A stretch of 61,819 nt of DNA from Planctomycetota bacterium (lineage in GTDB: Bacteria; Planctomycetota; Phycisphaerae; Sedimentisphaerales; Anaerobacaceae), in contig VRUG01000018.1 of the NCBI GenBank assembly GCA_019456255.1, forward strand, positions 1 to 61,819. Direction: 5' to 3'. Positions 1 to 8,865 of this stretch are shown in pieces; position 1 is the first letter of the stretch; each line of letters starts with the position of its first letter. Under the pieces are notes generated by a model. It was given only the letters and a program-made list of their open reading frames with translations, searched no databases and had not been told where the DNA came from. The position numbers and the translations under genes were made by a program.

Positions 1-86
1 TTTTGAGAACCATTATAACTCAATACTGTTACCCATGTGCTTAGCATGATCTGTAACCTATGTTACCGGTTTGTACCGATGTGAAA

Positions 87-107
87 CCCCCAAGGTAAAC
101 TTGGGGG
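87..107 (+). terminator. Hairpin, possible terminator of an upstream gene
   Basis: CCCCCAAG (87-94) pairs perfectly with CTTGGGGG (100-107) around a five-base loop. The following sequence is A/T rich and reaches a run of six T only at 125-130, so it is not a textbook intrinsic terminator. It may end transcription of a gene lying left of the window. Confidence 0.45.
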
Positions 108-203
108 CTAACCGAAAATTAAAATTTTTTCAGGGTGATTACACAAGATGTAGTATGTTTTTTGTTTAAAGTAAAATATTGCAGATAAATGTTGAAAGCA
201 TGG

Positions 204-232
204 TTGACTGTGGTGTAAAAAGTCGGTACAAA
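204..232 (+). promoter_or_regulatory. Candidate sigma70-type promoter for the first Na/Pi gene
   Basis: TTGACT (204-209), a 17-base spacer, then TACAAA (227-232). The -35 matches the consensus at 5 of 6 positions and the -10 at 4 of 6. The predicted start would be near 239, giving a leader of about 65 bases before the ATG at 304. Confidence 0.5.
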
Positions 233-303
233 ACGCGCGAAAGTTTGATATAAAGTTAAGTAATGGACGAAGATGTACTGGGAAGAATAAAGAAGGAGTT
301 TTT

Positions 304-1986
304 ATGATTAGAGAGATGTTGTTCGGGGCGATGGGCGGGCTGGGCTTATTTTTGTTTGGTATGGGCCTGATGTCGGACGGCTTGAAGAAGGTTGCTGGTC
401 AGAAGCTGAAGGGTCTAATTGGTTCTTTGACGAAGCACAGGGTGATAGCAATATTGGTGGGGGCATTGACGACATGTCTTGTTCAGTCGAGTTCAGCGAC
501 GACAGTTATGACGATTGGTTTTGTGAACGCTGGTTTGCTGACGTTGAAGCAGGCACTTTGTGTTGTGCTTGGAGCTAATATAGGTACGACGTTTACGGCG
601 TGGATAGTATCTGTACTTGGGACGGGGTTGAAGATAACTCAGTACGCACTTCCAGCGATAGGAATAGGATTTTTGTTTCGTATTGCCGGTAAGACTCAGA
701 AGTGGCGTAGCATAGGTAATATTGTACTTGGTTTTGGTCTTTTGTTCATCGGTATTGGTTTTATGAAGGATGGTTTTTCCCCTTTGCAGAGCAGTGAGGA
801 TGTTCAGGCGGCGTTGATATGGCTTGGTCGTAATCCGATATTGGCGGTATTGGCGGGGACGGTGATAACGGTATTATTGCAGAGTAGTTCGGCGTCTATC
901 GCGATGATCCAGGTTTTAGCATTTGGCGGCGCGTTTGGTAATGACTGGAACCTGGTTCTTCAGGTGACGATACCGTTTATACTTGGTGACAATATTGGTA
1001 CTACGATAACGGCTCAGATAGCGGCGTTTCGAGCGAACAGAAATTCGAAGCGAACGGCGATGGGTCATACGATATTTAATGTGATAGGTGTGGCGTATAT
1101 GCTGCCTCTAATCTGGAGTGGTTTGTTTCCCAAACTTGTGATGCTGGTATCTCCTTGGGAGCTCGGCCAGGGGACTATAATGGTTCACATGGCTATCGCT
1201 CACAGTGTGTTTAATGTATTTAATACGATAATCTTTTTGCCGCTAATGCGTTGGTTGGAATTGATAGTGATGAAGATATTGCCTGTTAAGGAAGAGGAGC
1301 TTGAAGAAAAGCCGGTAGTTTTGGAGATGCATTTGCTTAGTACACCTGTGATAGCGTTGGAGCAGGCCAAGCGAGAGATAATTCGTATGGGTGAACGTGC
1401 TCGAAAGGCAGTTGCTCGTGCGATCAATGGCTTGCTTGAAGGTGACAAGCGTGAGCTTGAGAAGGTAATGGTGTCGGAGGATTTGATAGATGAGTTTCAG
1501 CATGAGATAACGTCTTATCTTGTGTCGCTATCTCGTGAGCAGTTATCTGATGTTGTAGCTGTCGAGTTGCCGACATTTTTGCATACTGTTAATGACCTTG
1601 AGCGAATTGGTGACCATGCGGTTAATATAGTCGAGATAGCAGAGCGTAAGATCGAGCAGAAGATGACGTTTAGTGAAGATGCATTGGTAGAGGCTGAGCG
1701 ATTGCGTGTGGAGTCGGCAGAGATGTTTGAGAATGTATTGCAGGCATTGTGTAGTGATGATCTTTCGGCGGCGAAGCGTGCGTTGGAGAATGAAGATAGA
1801 TTGAATCAGATGCAGATGGATTTTCGTCGCAGTCATGTTCGCCGCATGAGTGAAGGTCATTGTTCACCTGAATCGGGTTTGATATTTATAGATTTGGTAG
1901 ATAATGTTGAGAAGATCGGCGACCATTTGACTAATATAGCTCAGGCGGTATTGGGGGGTCTTAAGTGGCACGAGGGTGAGAAATAG
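304..1986 (+). CDS. Na/Pi cotransporter family protein with C-terminal PhoU-like domain (copy 1)
   Basis: Predicted inner-membrane sodium-dependent phosphate transporter of the NptA/YjbB family, 560 residues. The transmembrane half carries the two inverted repeats typical of the family: a first QSSS motif at residues 61-64 (LVQSSSATT) with GANIGTT after it, and a second near residue 192 (LLQSSSASI) with GDNIGTT after it. From about residue 345 the chain becomes a helical cytoplasmic PhoU-like domain with two matching metal-site motifs, DLERIGDH and DNVEKIGDH. The start is fixed by GGAG five bases upstream. A close paralogue follows at 2268. No PhoB-type box or pst genes are visible, so regulation by phosphate is only assumed. 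Family assignment is firm; the transported anion is inferred. Confidence 0.93.
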   Translation: MIREMLFGAMGGLGLFLFGMGLMSDGLKKVAGQKLKGLIGSLTKHRVIAILVGALTTCLVQSSSATTVMTIGFVNAGLLTLKQALCVVLGANIGTTFTAWIVSVLGTGLKITQYALPAIGIGFLFRIAGKTQKWRSIGNIVLGFGLLFIGIGFMKDGFSPLQSSEDVQAALIWLGRNPILAVLAGTVITVLLQSSSASIAMIQVLAFGGAFGNDWNLVLQVTIPFILGDNIGTTITAQIAAFRANRNSKRTAMGHTIFNVIGVAYMLPLIWSGLFPKLVMLVSPWELGQGTIMVHMAIAHSVFNVFNTIIFLPLMRWLELIVMKILPVKEEELEEKPVVLEMHLLSTPVIALEQAKREIIRMGERARKAVARAINGLLEGDKRELEKVMVSEDLIDEFQHEITSYLVSLSREQLSDVVAVELPTFLHTVNDLERIGDHAVNIVEIAERKIEQKMTFSEDALVEAERLRVESAEMFENVLQALCSDDLSAAKRALENEDRLNQMQMDFRRSHVRRMSEGHCSPESGLIFIDLVDNVEKIGDHLTNIAQAVLGGLKWHEGEK

Positions 1987-2181
1987 GTTATTTCCTCAAA
2001 CTGACCGATTTTGACAAACAGGTGAGTTTGAGGAATGCAGAATGCAGTCCTGGGGGACTCCTTACGGAGAAAGCGACTTCGTCGGAGGCTATTTTAAATC
2101 TTTGTTGGGCAATAAGTTATACCGAAATTTAACAATACCTATGGCATAAATTTGTCGGTTAGTTTGAGTTATTTAATTAGC
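1987..2181. other. Structured spacer between the two Na/Pi genes
   Basis: Three short hairpins follow one another: AGTCC/GGACT (2046-2050 with 2055-2059), CTCC/GGAG (2058-2061 with 2066-2069) and CGAC/GTCG (2074-2077 with 2081-2084), then the T/A-rich stretch CTATTTTAAA. The first two stems overlap and so exclude each other. The last may work as a terminator for the first gene. No open frame is supported here. Confidence 0.4.
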
Positions 2182-2210
2182 TTGACAATGGTTGGTGTAG
2201 TGTGTAAAAC
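2182..2210 (+). promoter_or_regulatory. Candidate sigma70-type promoter for the second Na/Pi gene
   Basis: A perfect TTGACA -35 (2182-2187), a 17-base spacer and TAAAAC (2205-2210, 4 of 6 matches to the -10 consensus). It suggests that the second paralogue has its own transcription start rather than only read-through from the first gene. Confidence 0.55.
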
Positions 2211-2267
2211 ATCTGCAAAAGTGCATTTCTATACTTGTTTGGGTCATGTTAAATCAGGGATGGTAGT

Positions 2268-3977
2268 ATGGTACATGAAATGATTTTCGGTACGGTGGGT
2301 GGGCTTGGTTTGTTCCTTTACGGAATGACTCAGATGTCAGACGGCTTGAAGAAGGTAGCGGGGCAGAAGCTAAAAACGGTTCTCGAATCAATGACGAAGA
2401 AGCGTTTGCTTGGTTTTTTGGTTGGGGCGTCGATAACGGCATTGGTTCAATCGAGTTCAGCGACAACGGTAATGGTCATCGGTTTTGTGAACGCGGGTCT
2501 TTTAACACTTAAGCAGGCAATCCCAGTAATCATCGGCACGAATGTCGGGACGACAGCGACGGCGTGGTTGGTATCGATATCGGGAATGGGGGCTTTTAAG
2601 ATAACAGCGTATGCACTTCCTGCGGTTGCGATCGGATTTGGTTTTCAGGTATTAGGCAAGAAGCGTGTGACTAAGGACATCGGTCAAATCATTCTTGGTT
2701 TCGGAATATTGTTTATTGGCATCGGTTTTATGAAGGATGCATTTGCTCCGCTGAAAGATAGTGCGGGGGTTCACGGGGCGTTGATATGGTTTGCCCGTTA
2801 TCCGATACTGGCGGTATTGGCAGGTATGGTTATAACTATGATGCTTCAAAGCAGTTCGGCGTCTATAGCGATGATTCAGGTTCTGGCGATATCAGGTGCG
2901 TTTGGCAGTGACTGGCATCAGGTATTGCTTGTAGTGATACCGTTTATATTAGGTGACAATATTGGGACGACGATAACGGCTCAGTTGGCGGCGTTGCGTA
3001 CGAATCGTACAGCGCGACGTGCGGCGTGGGCGCATACGTTGTTCAATGTAATTGGCGCGTTCCTGTGGTTCTGGTTTATTGGTTTTATAGGTAAAGTAGT
3101 ATTTATGATAGGGCCGTGGGAGGAGAGTGCGGCGAGTATAGCGGCTTTTATAGCAGTGGCGCATACGATGATAAAGATACTTGATTCGGTGGTAATGCTG
3201 CCTCTTTGCGGTGTTCTTGAGAAGGTGGTTATGGTTATAGTTCCGAAGTTACCGAGTGAGGTTGAGGTTCGTGCAGTAGTACTCGAGGAGCGATTGTTTA
3301 AGACTCCAGTGATAGCATTGGAGCAGGCGAAGCGTGAGATAATTCAGATGGCGAAGACGGCCCAAAAGGCTGTTGGTAATGCGATTGAAGGATTGCTTGA
3401 GAATGACAGGCGCAAGCTTGAATCAGTAATGCATGATGAGGATATAATTGATTCGATGCAGCATGAGATAACTCAATATTTGGTAGGGTTGTCGCGTGAG
3501 CAGCTATCAGATGAGGTTTCAGTGGAGCTTCCTGTTCTTTTGCATACTGTTAATGACATTGAGCGTGTTGGTGACCATGCGATAAATATAACGGAAGTAG
3601 CGGACCGTAAGATTGAGCGTAAAATAGTTTTTAGTGATTCTGCGCGTGCGGAGGCGGAAGAGCTTTTGCGTGAGGTGAACCAGATGCTTGACCGTAGTAT
3701 AACGGCGTTGGAGAACAATGATACTCAGATAGCTCGTCGTGCATTGGATAATGAAGATAGTCTTAATAAGATGCAGATTGATTTTCGCCGCAGTCACGTT
3801 CGTCGTATGAGTGAAGGGCGTTGTTCGCCGGAATCAGGGCTGATATTTATTGATTTGGTAGATAATGTCGAGAAGATAGGCGACCATTTGACGAATGTGG
3901 TTCAGGCAGTGATAGGGGGCTTGCAGTGGGATGGTGTGGAGCCGGGTAGTTTTGCGGATGATGCATATCAAATATAG
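2268..3977 (+). CDS. Na/Pi cotransporter family protein with C-terminal PhoU-like domain (copy 2)
   Basis: Second paralogue, 569 residues, collinear with the protein at 304-1986 over its whole length. It has the same two QSSS motifs (LVQSSSATT, LLQSSSASI), GTNVGTT and GDNIGTT turns, and C-terminal PhoU-like motifs DIERVGDH and DNVEKIGDH. It differs in the loop after the sixth or seventh membrane segment and has a short acidic C-terminal extension ending DDAYQI. The arrangement indicates tandem gene duplication followed by divergence, possibly into transporters with different affinity or partner. The start is taken at the ATG after AGGGA. The NfeD operon begins 43 bases downstream and could be co-transcribed. 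Confidence 0.93.
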   Translation: MVHEMIFGTVGGLGLFLYGMTQMSDGLKKVAGQKLKTVLESMTKKRLLGFLVGASITALVQSSSATTVMVIGFVNAGLLTLKQAIPVIIGTNVGTTATAWLVSISGMGAFKITAYALPAVAIGFGFQVLGKKRVTKDIGQIILGFGILFIGIGFMKDAFAPLKDSAGVHGALIWFARYPILAVLAGMVITMMLQSSSASIAMIQVLAISGAFGSDWHQVLLVVIPFILGDNIGTTITAQLAALRTNRTARRAAWAHTLFNVIGAFLWFWFIGFIGKVVFMIGPWEESAASIAAFIAVAHTMIKILDSVVMLPLCGVLEKVVMVIVPKLPSEVEVRAVVLEERLFKTPVIALEQAKREIIQMAKTAQKAVGNAIEGLLENDRRKLESVMHDEDIIDSMQHEITQYLVGLSREQLSDEVSVELPVLLHTVNDIERVGDHAINITEVADRKIERKIVFSDSARAEAEELLREVNQMLDRSITALENNDTQIARRALDNEDSLNKMQIDFRRSHVRRMSEGRCSPESGLIFIDLVDNVEKIGDHLTNVVQAVIGGLQWDGVEPGSFADDAYQI

Positions 3978-4020
3978 TAAATTGTTGCAAAGCGGTTGAG
4001 ATAAAGGTAAATTAGCAGAT

Positions 4021-5664
4021 ATGAGAGGCTTACTATTTAGATCATTTTTGTTGCTGTTTTCGATTTTGATTTTGTTTAGCGGAAATTGCAAGGCCGAAGA
4101 TGTTGGGGAGGATTCATCGCAATTATCTAAGGCACAGGTACCTAAGGCACAGGCTGGGGATGGGGCATCACAATTCCCTGAAGTTAAAGCACCTGGGGCA
4201 CAGGCTGGGGAGGATTCATCACAATTACCTAATGTGCGGGCTATGGTAATAGTGTGCAAGGGGATGATAGATGACGGTCTTTACAAGTCGATTCAGCGTC
4301 GGACGGATATTGCTTTGGCTGGTGGCGCGGATTATCTTATCTATGAGATCCAGACTTATGGCGGCTTGGTTCAGTCGGCAGATGATATATCGAAGTATCT
4401 GATTCTTGATATCGGTAAGAAGGCCAAGACTGTTGCGTATATAACGAGTGAGGCGATATCGGCAGGTGCGATGATAAGTGTTTCGTGCCATGACATAATA
4501 ATGCTTGAGAATACGAAGGTCGGTGACGCGGCGCCGATAATGCTTGGCGGGAAATTGGAGGGTGTCGAGCGGGAGAAGCAGGAAAGTTTTATTCGTGCGA
4601 TATTTAAGACAGCGGCACAGGCGAACGATTATCCTGAGGCGTTGCTTGAGGCGATGGTGAGTTTGCAGAATGAGGTCTATCAGGTAGAGAATATTGAAAC
4701 GGGTGAGTATGAGTATTTTGAAGAGAGTAAGCTGCCGAGCGACGCTAATGGTTATGATGTTGCGGGTAAAAAGATGGTGGTTAAGGCTGGCGAGTTGTTG
4801 ACGTTGACGGCAGGTGAGGCCAAGGAATATGGCATAGCTCGGGCGGTTGTTGATGACCAGGATGGGATGCTGGCGTATCTGGCGGAGCGTGACGGTGTGG
4901 TGTTTGAGGGCGAGCCTGTAGTGTTGCGGACGAACTGGTCGGAAGAGATGGTTCGTTGGGTAAATTCACCTGCGGTAATGGGGGTTTTGGTAATGATAGC
5001 GCTGCTGGGTGTTTATATAGAACTTAATACTCCGGGATTGGGTTTGCCGGGTTTAGCTGCGGTGATATGCTTTGTGATAATAATCGGGAGCAAGTATCTC
5101 GTTGGTTTGGCGAACTGGGTTGAGGTTGCATTTTTTGCGGTTGGTCTGATATTGCTATTGGTGGAGATACTTGTTCTTCCGGGCTTTGGTATAGCGGGTG
5201 TTAGCGGAATTATTTTTATTATGGTTGGTTTGTTTGGTATGCTGACGAAGAATCCTCCTGAGCGATTGCCTTGGCCTGAGACGAATTGGGATTGGCATAT
5301 ATTTACTGAAGGGGTTTTGGGGCTTGGAATTGGATTTGGAGGGTTTATCGTATTGGCGTGGCTGCTTGCGCGGTATATTCCGAAGCTTGAACTATTGAGT
5401 GGTTTGATCTTGTCGCCGGCGTTGGCGAAAAAAGGGGATGAGGTAGAGGTTAGTATGACGGCACCGCCTGAGAGGGAGACGGGGGGAGTTAATGTTGGTG
5501 AGATTGGCGAGGTTTTGTCTGAGCTTAGGCCTACGGGGAAGGTGAAGTTTGATTCTGCGATAGTTGATTGTGTGGCGGAAGGGGAATTTATTGAGAAGGG
5601 GGCCATGGTTGAGATAATAGAAATTCACGGTAACAGGGTTGTTGTTAAGGGAAAAAGCGAGTAG
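4021..5664 (+). CDS. Long-form NfeD: membrane-bound ClpP-class serine protease
   Basis: 547 residues. N-terminal signal segment (about 1-25), a low-complexity linker made of 17-residue repeats (29-74), a ClpP/SppA-like protease domain (about 75-300), four or so hydrophobic helices (about 318-440) and a C-terminal NfeD OB-fold (about 480-547). Ser147 in ISAGAM sits where the family nucleophile is expected, and Lys185 in REKQ is a plausible dyad partner by spacing to the archaeal stomatin protease; this pairing is inferred. It heads an operon with a short NfeD protein and a FloA flotillin. That pairing is well known: NfeD proteins act with SPFH proteins in membrane organisation or quality control. 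The start codon has only a weak ribosome binding site. Confidence 0.9.
   Translation: MRGLLFRSFLLLFSILILFSGNCKAEDVGEDSSQLSKAQVPKAQAGDGASQFPEVKAPGAQAGEDSSQLPNVRAMVIVCKGMIDDGLYKSIQRRTDIALAGGADYLIYEIQTYGGLVQSADDISKYLILDIGKKAKTVAYITSEAISAGAMISVSCHDIIMLENTKVGDAAPIMLGGKLEGVEREKQESFIRAIFKTAAQANDYPEALLEAMVSLQNEVYQVENIETGEYEYFEESKLPSDANGYDVAGKKMVVKAGELLTLTAGEAKEYGIARAVVDDQDGMLAYLAERDGVVFEGEPVVLRTNWSEEMVRWVNSPAVMGVLVMIALLGVYIELNTPGLGLPGLAAVICFVIIIGSKYLVGLANWVEVAFFAVGLILLLVEILVLPGFGIAGVSGIIFIMVGLFGMLTKNPPERLPWPETNWDWHIFTEGVLGLGIGFGGFIVLAWLLARYIPKLELLSGLILSPALAKKGDEVEVSMTAPPERETGGVNVGEIGEVLSELRPTGKVKFDSAIVDCVAEGEFIEKGAMVEIIEIHGNRVVVKGKSE
4105..4242 (+). repeat. In-gene tandem repeat, 51-base unit
   Basis: Two complete and one partial unit of a 17-residue repeat (GEDSSQL.. 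/ GDGASQF.. / GEDSSQL..) follow the NfeD signal sequence. Phrases such as gcacaggctgggga recur almost exactly in the DNA. The repeats lie in a probable flexible periplasmic linker and preserve the frame. Confidence 0.75.
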
Positions 5665-5711
5665 AATGATTTTGCCTGGAGTTAGCGGGATTTAATTTAA
5701 GGGATTTACTG

Positions 5712-6206
5712 ATGGACTGGTGGATATTATTTGCAATATTTTTGTATTTTATGACAGCGGTTTTGATATTGGCGGAGATATTTATACCGAGCGGCGGATT
5801 GATAAGTATTTGCGCGATGTCATGTTTGATTGGCGGAGTGATGATATTTTTTAATCGCAGCATGGCGGTTGGTATGGCTGGTGTTGGTGTTGCGATAGTG
5901 ATGATACCGAGTGCTGTGGTTTTTGCGTATAAGATATTTCCCAAGACGCGATTCGGTAAGAGCGTGACATTGATGCCATCGGAGCGAAAAATTGGTGACG
6001 CGATACCTGACAGTCCTGAATTAAAAGAGATGGTTGGTTCTGAGGGGATAGTTGTTACACCTCTTAGGCCAGTAGGTATGTGTGAGTTTGAAGGCCATAG
6101 GGTTGAGTGCGTAGCGGAGAGCGGCTATGTAGAGAATGAAAAAAGAGTGAAAGTAATTCACGTTGATGGCAGCCAGTTGACCGTCAGGGTGTTGGAAGAA
6201 AATTAA
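5712..6206 (+). CDS. Short NfeD-family membrane protein
   Basis: 164 residues with two or three N-terminal transmembrane helices (about 2-25, 30-48 and 52-75) and a C-terminal soluble domain (about 100-164) resembling the NfeD OB-fold (GSEGIVVTPLRPVG, then GHRVECVAESGYVE). It has no protease domain, so it is the short class that usually pairs with flotillins. It begins 47 bases after the long NfeD gene, after an AGGGA ribosome binding site, and is followed by floA after 15 bases. Probably a structural partner of FloA in the inner membrane. Confidence 0.88.
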   Translation: MDWWILFAIFLYFMTAVLILAEIFIPSGGLISICAMSCLIGGVMIFFNRSMAVGMAGVGVAIVMIPSAVVFAYKIFPKTRFGKSVTLMPSERKIGDAIPDSPELKEMVGSEGIVVTPLRPVGMCEFEGHRVECVAESGYVENEKRVKVIHVDGSQLTVRVLEEN

Positions 6207-6221
6207 AGAAAGGGGAATGAA

Positions 6222-7232
6222 ATGCAGGTAACAAATTTAATTTTAGTGGCGCAGGATCCGACGAGGATTATTGGATTGGCACTTGTGGTAATCGTAGTAG
6301 TTGTTGTGTTATCGCTTTTTTTGCTATTTTTGAAGTTTTTCAGGTTATGGCTTCAGGCGAAACTGTCACGTGCTGATGTTAAGTTTTCGGAGCTTATCGG
6401 GATGTGGCTTCGTAAGGTGAACACCAATTCGATAGTGCAGAGTAAGATAATGGCGATACAGGCGGGTTTGACATTGACTACGAGAGACCTTGAGAGTCAT
6501 TACCTTGCAGGGGGCAGGGTTCCTAATGTTGTCAGGGCATTGATAGCTGCGAACCGTGCGAATATCGAACTGTCATTAAAGACGGCGACGGCAATCGATC
6601 TGGCAGGGCGTGACATATTGGAGGCGGTGCAGATGAGTGTTACCCCGAGGGTGATAGATTGTCCGGACCCTGAGAAGAGCAGAGGTACCGTGGATGCGGT
6701 TGCTCAGGATGGTATTCAGTTGCGGGCGAAGGCGCGAGTGACGGTTCGAGCTAATATCGAGCGTTTGATAGGCGGAGCGATGGAAGAGACGATAATTGCG
6801 CGAGTTGGGGAAGGAATAGTGACGACGATTGGAAGCGCGATAACATATAAGTCGGTATTGGAGAATCCAGATGGTATTTCCAAGTCAGTCCTTTCCAAGG
6901 GTCTTGATGCAGGCACAGCGTTCGAGATCCTATCTATAGATATAGCAGATGTTGATGTTGGGGAGAATGTTGGCGCTCAGTTGCAGGCGGCCCAGGCAGA
7001 GGCGGATCTGAAACGTGCCAAGGCAGAGGCGGAGAAGCGGCGTGCGATGGCAGTTGCTCGTGAGCAGGAGATGCGTGCGTTGGTAGTTGAGAATGAAGCG
7101 AAGGTACCGCTTGCGGTGGCGGAGGCGTTCCAAAAAGGTCATCTTGGTGTGATGGATTACTATAGGATGAAGAATATTAACGCAGATACATCGATGCGTG
7201 ATTCGATAGCTAAGCCTAAGAAGGAAGAATAG
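6222..7232 (+). CDS. floA: Flotillin-like protein FloA (SPFH/band 7)
   Basis: 336 residues, the usual length of the UPF0365/FloA family. One hydrophobic N-terminal segment (about 17-40) anchors the protein. The SPFH-like core follows, and near residues 255-290 there is an Ala/Glu/Lys-rich coiled coil ([18 protein letters not shown]) of the type that drives flotillin oligomerisation. Family knowledge: FloA scaffolds functional membrane microdomains and affects fluidity. An AAAGGGGA ribosome binding site precedes the ATG. The two NfeD genes immediately upstream are its usual genomic partners. Confidence 0.93.
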   Translation: MQVTNLILVAQDPTRIIGLALVVIVVVVVLSLFLLFLKFFRLWLQAKLSRADVKFSELIGMWLRKVNTNSIVQSKIMAIQAGLTLTTRDLESHYLAGGRVPNVVRALIAANRANIELSLKTATAIDLAGRDILEAVQMSVTPRVIDCPDPEKSRGTVDAVAQDGIQLRAKARVTVRANIERLIGGAMEETIIARVGEGIVTTIGSAITYKSVLENPDGISKSVLSKGLDAGTAFEILSIDIADVDVGENVGAQLQAAQAEADLKRAKAEAEKRRAMAVAREQEMRALVVENEAKVPLAVAEAFQKGHLGVMDYYRMKNINADTSMRDSIAKPKKEE

Positions 7233-7237
7233 GGATA

Positions 7238-7711
7238 ATGCAGGATTTTTTGGGACAGATATTTTTGTTGGCTCGGGGCAATAAAAGCAAGGGCGAAGGC
7301 CTTATGCAGTTGCTGGTGTTTGTTGGGATGGCGGTATTTTGGATAGTTGGTGGTATTGCCAAGGCCAGAGCTAATAAGATAAAGGATTCGGATTTTCCTG
7401 AAGAGGAAGGCGCTGAGGATGAGTCGCCTAAGCCGGCGGTGCAGCGTCAGATTTCGAGGCCTGTACCAAAGGCGGCAGCGGTGTCGACTGGGAGGAAAGT
7501 TGTTGAAAAGCGGTCAGTTAGTAAGTTGGGTTTGAGGGGTTCATCGGTTGAGACGGTTAAGCTGCAAAAGATTGGTGACGCCAAGGAAGCTGTTGGTAAA
7601 AGCATGGCGGAAGAACTTTTTGGCGGATTACATGAAGCAGATGAATTGAAGCGGGCGATTTTGTACGCGGAAATTTTGGGTAAGCCATTGTCGTTGCGTG
7701 AGAATTTTTAA
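7238..7711 (+). CDS. Small membrane-anchored hypothetical protein at the end of the floA operon
   Basis: 157 residues, no recognised family. A hydrophobic segment near residues 27-44 (LLVFVGMAVFWIVGG) is followed by a charged, proline-containing linker and a C-terminal helical segment ending at LSLRENF. Only five bases separate it from floA and it has its own AGGGA site, so it is almost certainly co-transcribed and translated. A role as an accessory factor of the FloA/NfeD assembly is inferred from position only. Confidence 0.75.
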   Translation: MQDFLGQIFLLARGNKSKGEGLMQLLVFVGMAVFWIVGGIAKARANKIKDSDFPEEEGAEDESPKPAVQRQISRPVPKAAAVSTGRKVVEKRSVSKLGLRGSSVETVKLQKIGDAKEAVGKSMAEELFGGLHEADELKRAILYAEILGKPLSLRENF

Positions 7712-7735
7712 GCCTGCGTTTTGGATTTAGGTTTG

Positions 7736-8845
7736 TTATGGGCAGCTGTAAGGGTTTTCGCATTCAAGCCAGAAAGCAGCTATAACCGCAAGGTCGTTGA
7801 AATCTATAGCGCAGTCTCCCGTTACTTCGCCTGCCAGTAGACATTCATATATATAGAATGCTGCGTTACTGTCATCGTAGACGGCTAAGTTGCCGGCGTT
7901 TGCAACTCGTACTCCACAGAGTTCGGAATCGAGTATCGGTACAAGCCAAGTATATGTTCCAGTGTTGCCGACGTTTGGCGGGTCAACCTCGTCCCATGTG
8001 GCGCCGCCATCGGTTGTAAATTCAACAATGACAGCGTCGATGGTTCCTGTATTGCTCCATGTAATATCATAGTCAGTATCGCCCATTATGATTTCTAAGC
8101 CGTTTGGCGATAGTAAATTCAATGTTGAAACAGGTGGGATGACGCTTCGTAAAGCATTTAGCTTCTGTATTCCCCATTGATTTGCTGAGCCGAAAGTGCT
8201 TAAGTTTTTTCCATCGTCATAGTCGGGTGAGTTTGCAAGAGTTGCTGCGGTGGGTGTAGTTTCGAGTCTGAAGATTTTGGTATTTCCGACACCGGTTGCC
8301 GGGCTTACACCTTCTCCGGCGGGTCCGAAGATGACGGCATCGACGGAGTTTAGAATTCTAAGCTGCCAGTTAGAATTGCTGACAGGGAAATTTGAATTGT
8401 CGATATAAAGCCCATCGGCGTTGTTTTGGGCCTGTACATTTATCCACCAGTCTCCAGCAGCGGGGTTGTAGCTTATGTCACTTGGTACGTCTTCTGCGAC
8501 AGTGATAATAGTACCGCTTCGCAGGTCCGACCAGATGCTGTGATTTTTGAGCAGCAAAATTTTCTGAAGTATACCACTTTCGTAAATCTGAAGCTTCCAG
8601 TTTCTCATGTCGAGGTGGTCGGTAATAACGATTAATTCAAACCAGTCGCGTCCGTTACCTAGAGTTCTTCCGAAATATGAATCAGAAGCTCTTGCTCCAT
8701 CGACATCAGCAGATGAATTTCCGCCGTTTAGATAGTTGGCGTTATCTACGGCATTGTATTCGTTAAGAATAACATCAGCAGCGAAGATGTTTGCTGAAAA
8801 GCTCAGGATTAAACAGAGTACGAAGAATTCTTTAAGTTTAAACAT
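7736..8845 (-). CDS. Secreted protein with lamin-tail-like region and C-terminal dockerin-like stretch
   Basis: 369 residues. A signal peptide (about 1-22, ending NIFAA) is followed by a lamin-tail-like region (VILNEYNAVDN, then DWFELIVITD), a beta-sandwich module around residues 240-325 (SPNGLEIIMGD, then VIVEFTTDGGATW) and a dockerin-like calcium-binding stretch at the end (GDCAIDFNDLAV, final Cys-Pro). It is the last gene of the operon that starts with the polyphosphate polymerase and follows the TolC gene by 20 bases. It could be the surface or secreted client of that operon. No enzyme motif was seen. Confidence 0.8.
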   Translation of the reverse strand: MFKLKEFFVLCLILSFSANIFAADVILNEYNAVDNANYLNGGNSSADVDGARASDSYFGRTLGNGRDWFELIVITDHLDMRNWKLQIYESGILQKILLLKNHSIWSDLRSGTIITVAEDVPSDISYNPAAGDWWINVQAQNNADGLYIDNSNFPVSNSNWQLRILNSVDAVIFGPAGEGVSPATGVGNTKIFRLETTPTAATLANSPDYDDGKNLSTFGSANQWGIQKLNALRSVIPPVSTLNLLSPNGLEIIMGDTDYDITWSNTGTIDAVIVEFTTDGGATWDEVDPPNVGNTGTYTWLVPILDSELCGVRVANAGNLAVYDDSNAAFYIYECLLAGEVTGDCAIDFNDLAVIAAFWLECENPYSCP

Positions 8846-8865
8846 TTTTCATATTCCTCTTATTA

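Larger units (their letters stand above)
1..303. other. Left-edge intergenic region
   Basis: No convincing reading frame is seen before the first gene. The stretch holds a strong small hairpin (87-107) and a candidate promoter (204-232), listed separately. The ribosome binding site of the first gene, GGAG, lies at 295-298, five bases before its ATG. Confidence 0.6.

Noticed and set aside
4105..4242. Possible CRISPR-like array
   Set aside because: Units are contiguous, 51 bases long and in frame within a gene; there are no spacers and no cas genes.
3834..4259. 141-residue minus-strand frame with internal repeats
   Set aside because: Its repeats are the complement of the NfeD linker repeats at 4105-4242; it overlaps two well-supported genes.
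5013..5606. 197-residue minus-strand open frame
   Set aside because: It lies antisense to the long NfeD gene, has low-complexity composition and no ribosome binding site or recognisable domain; a shadow of the coding strand.
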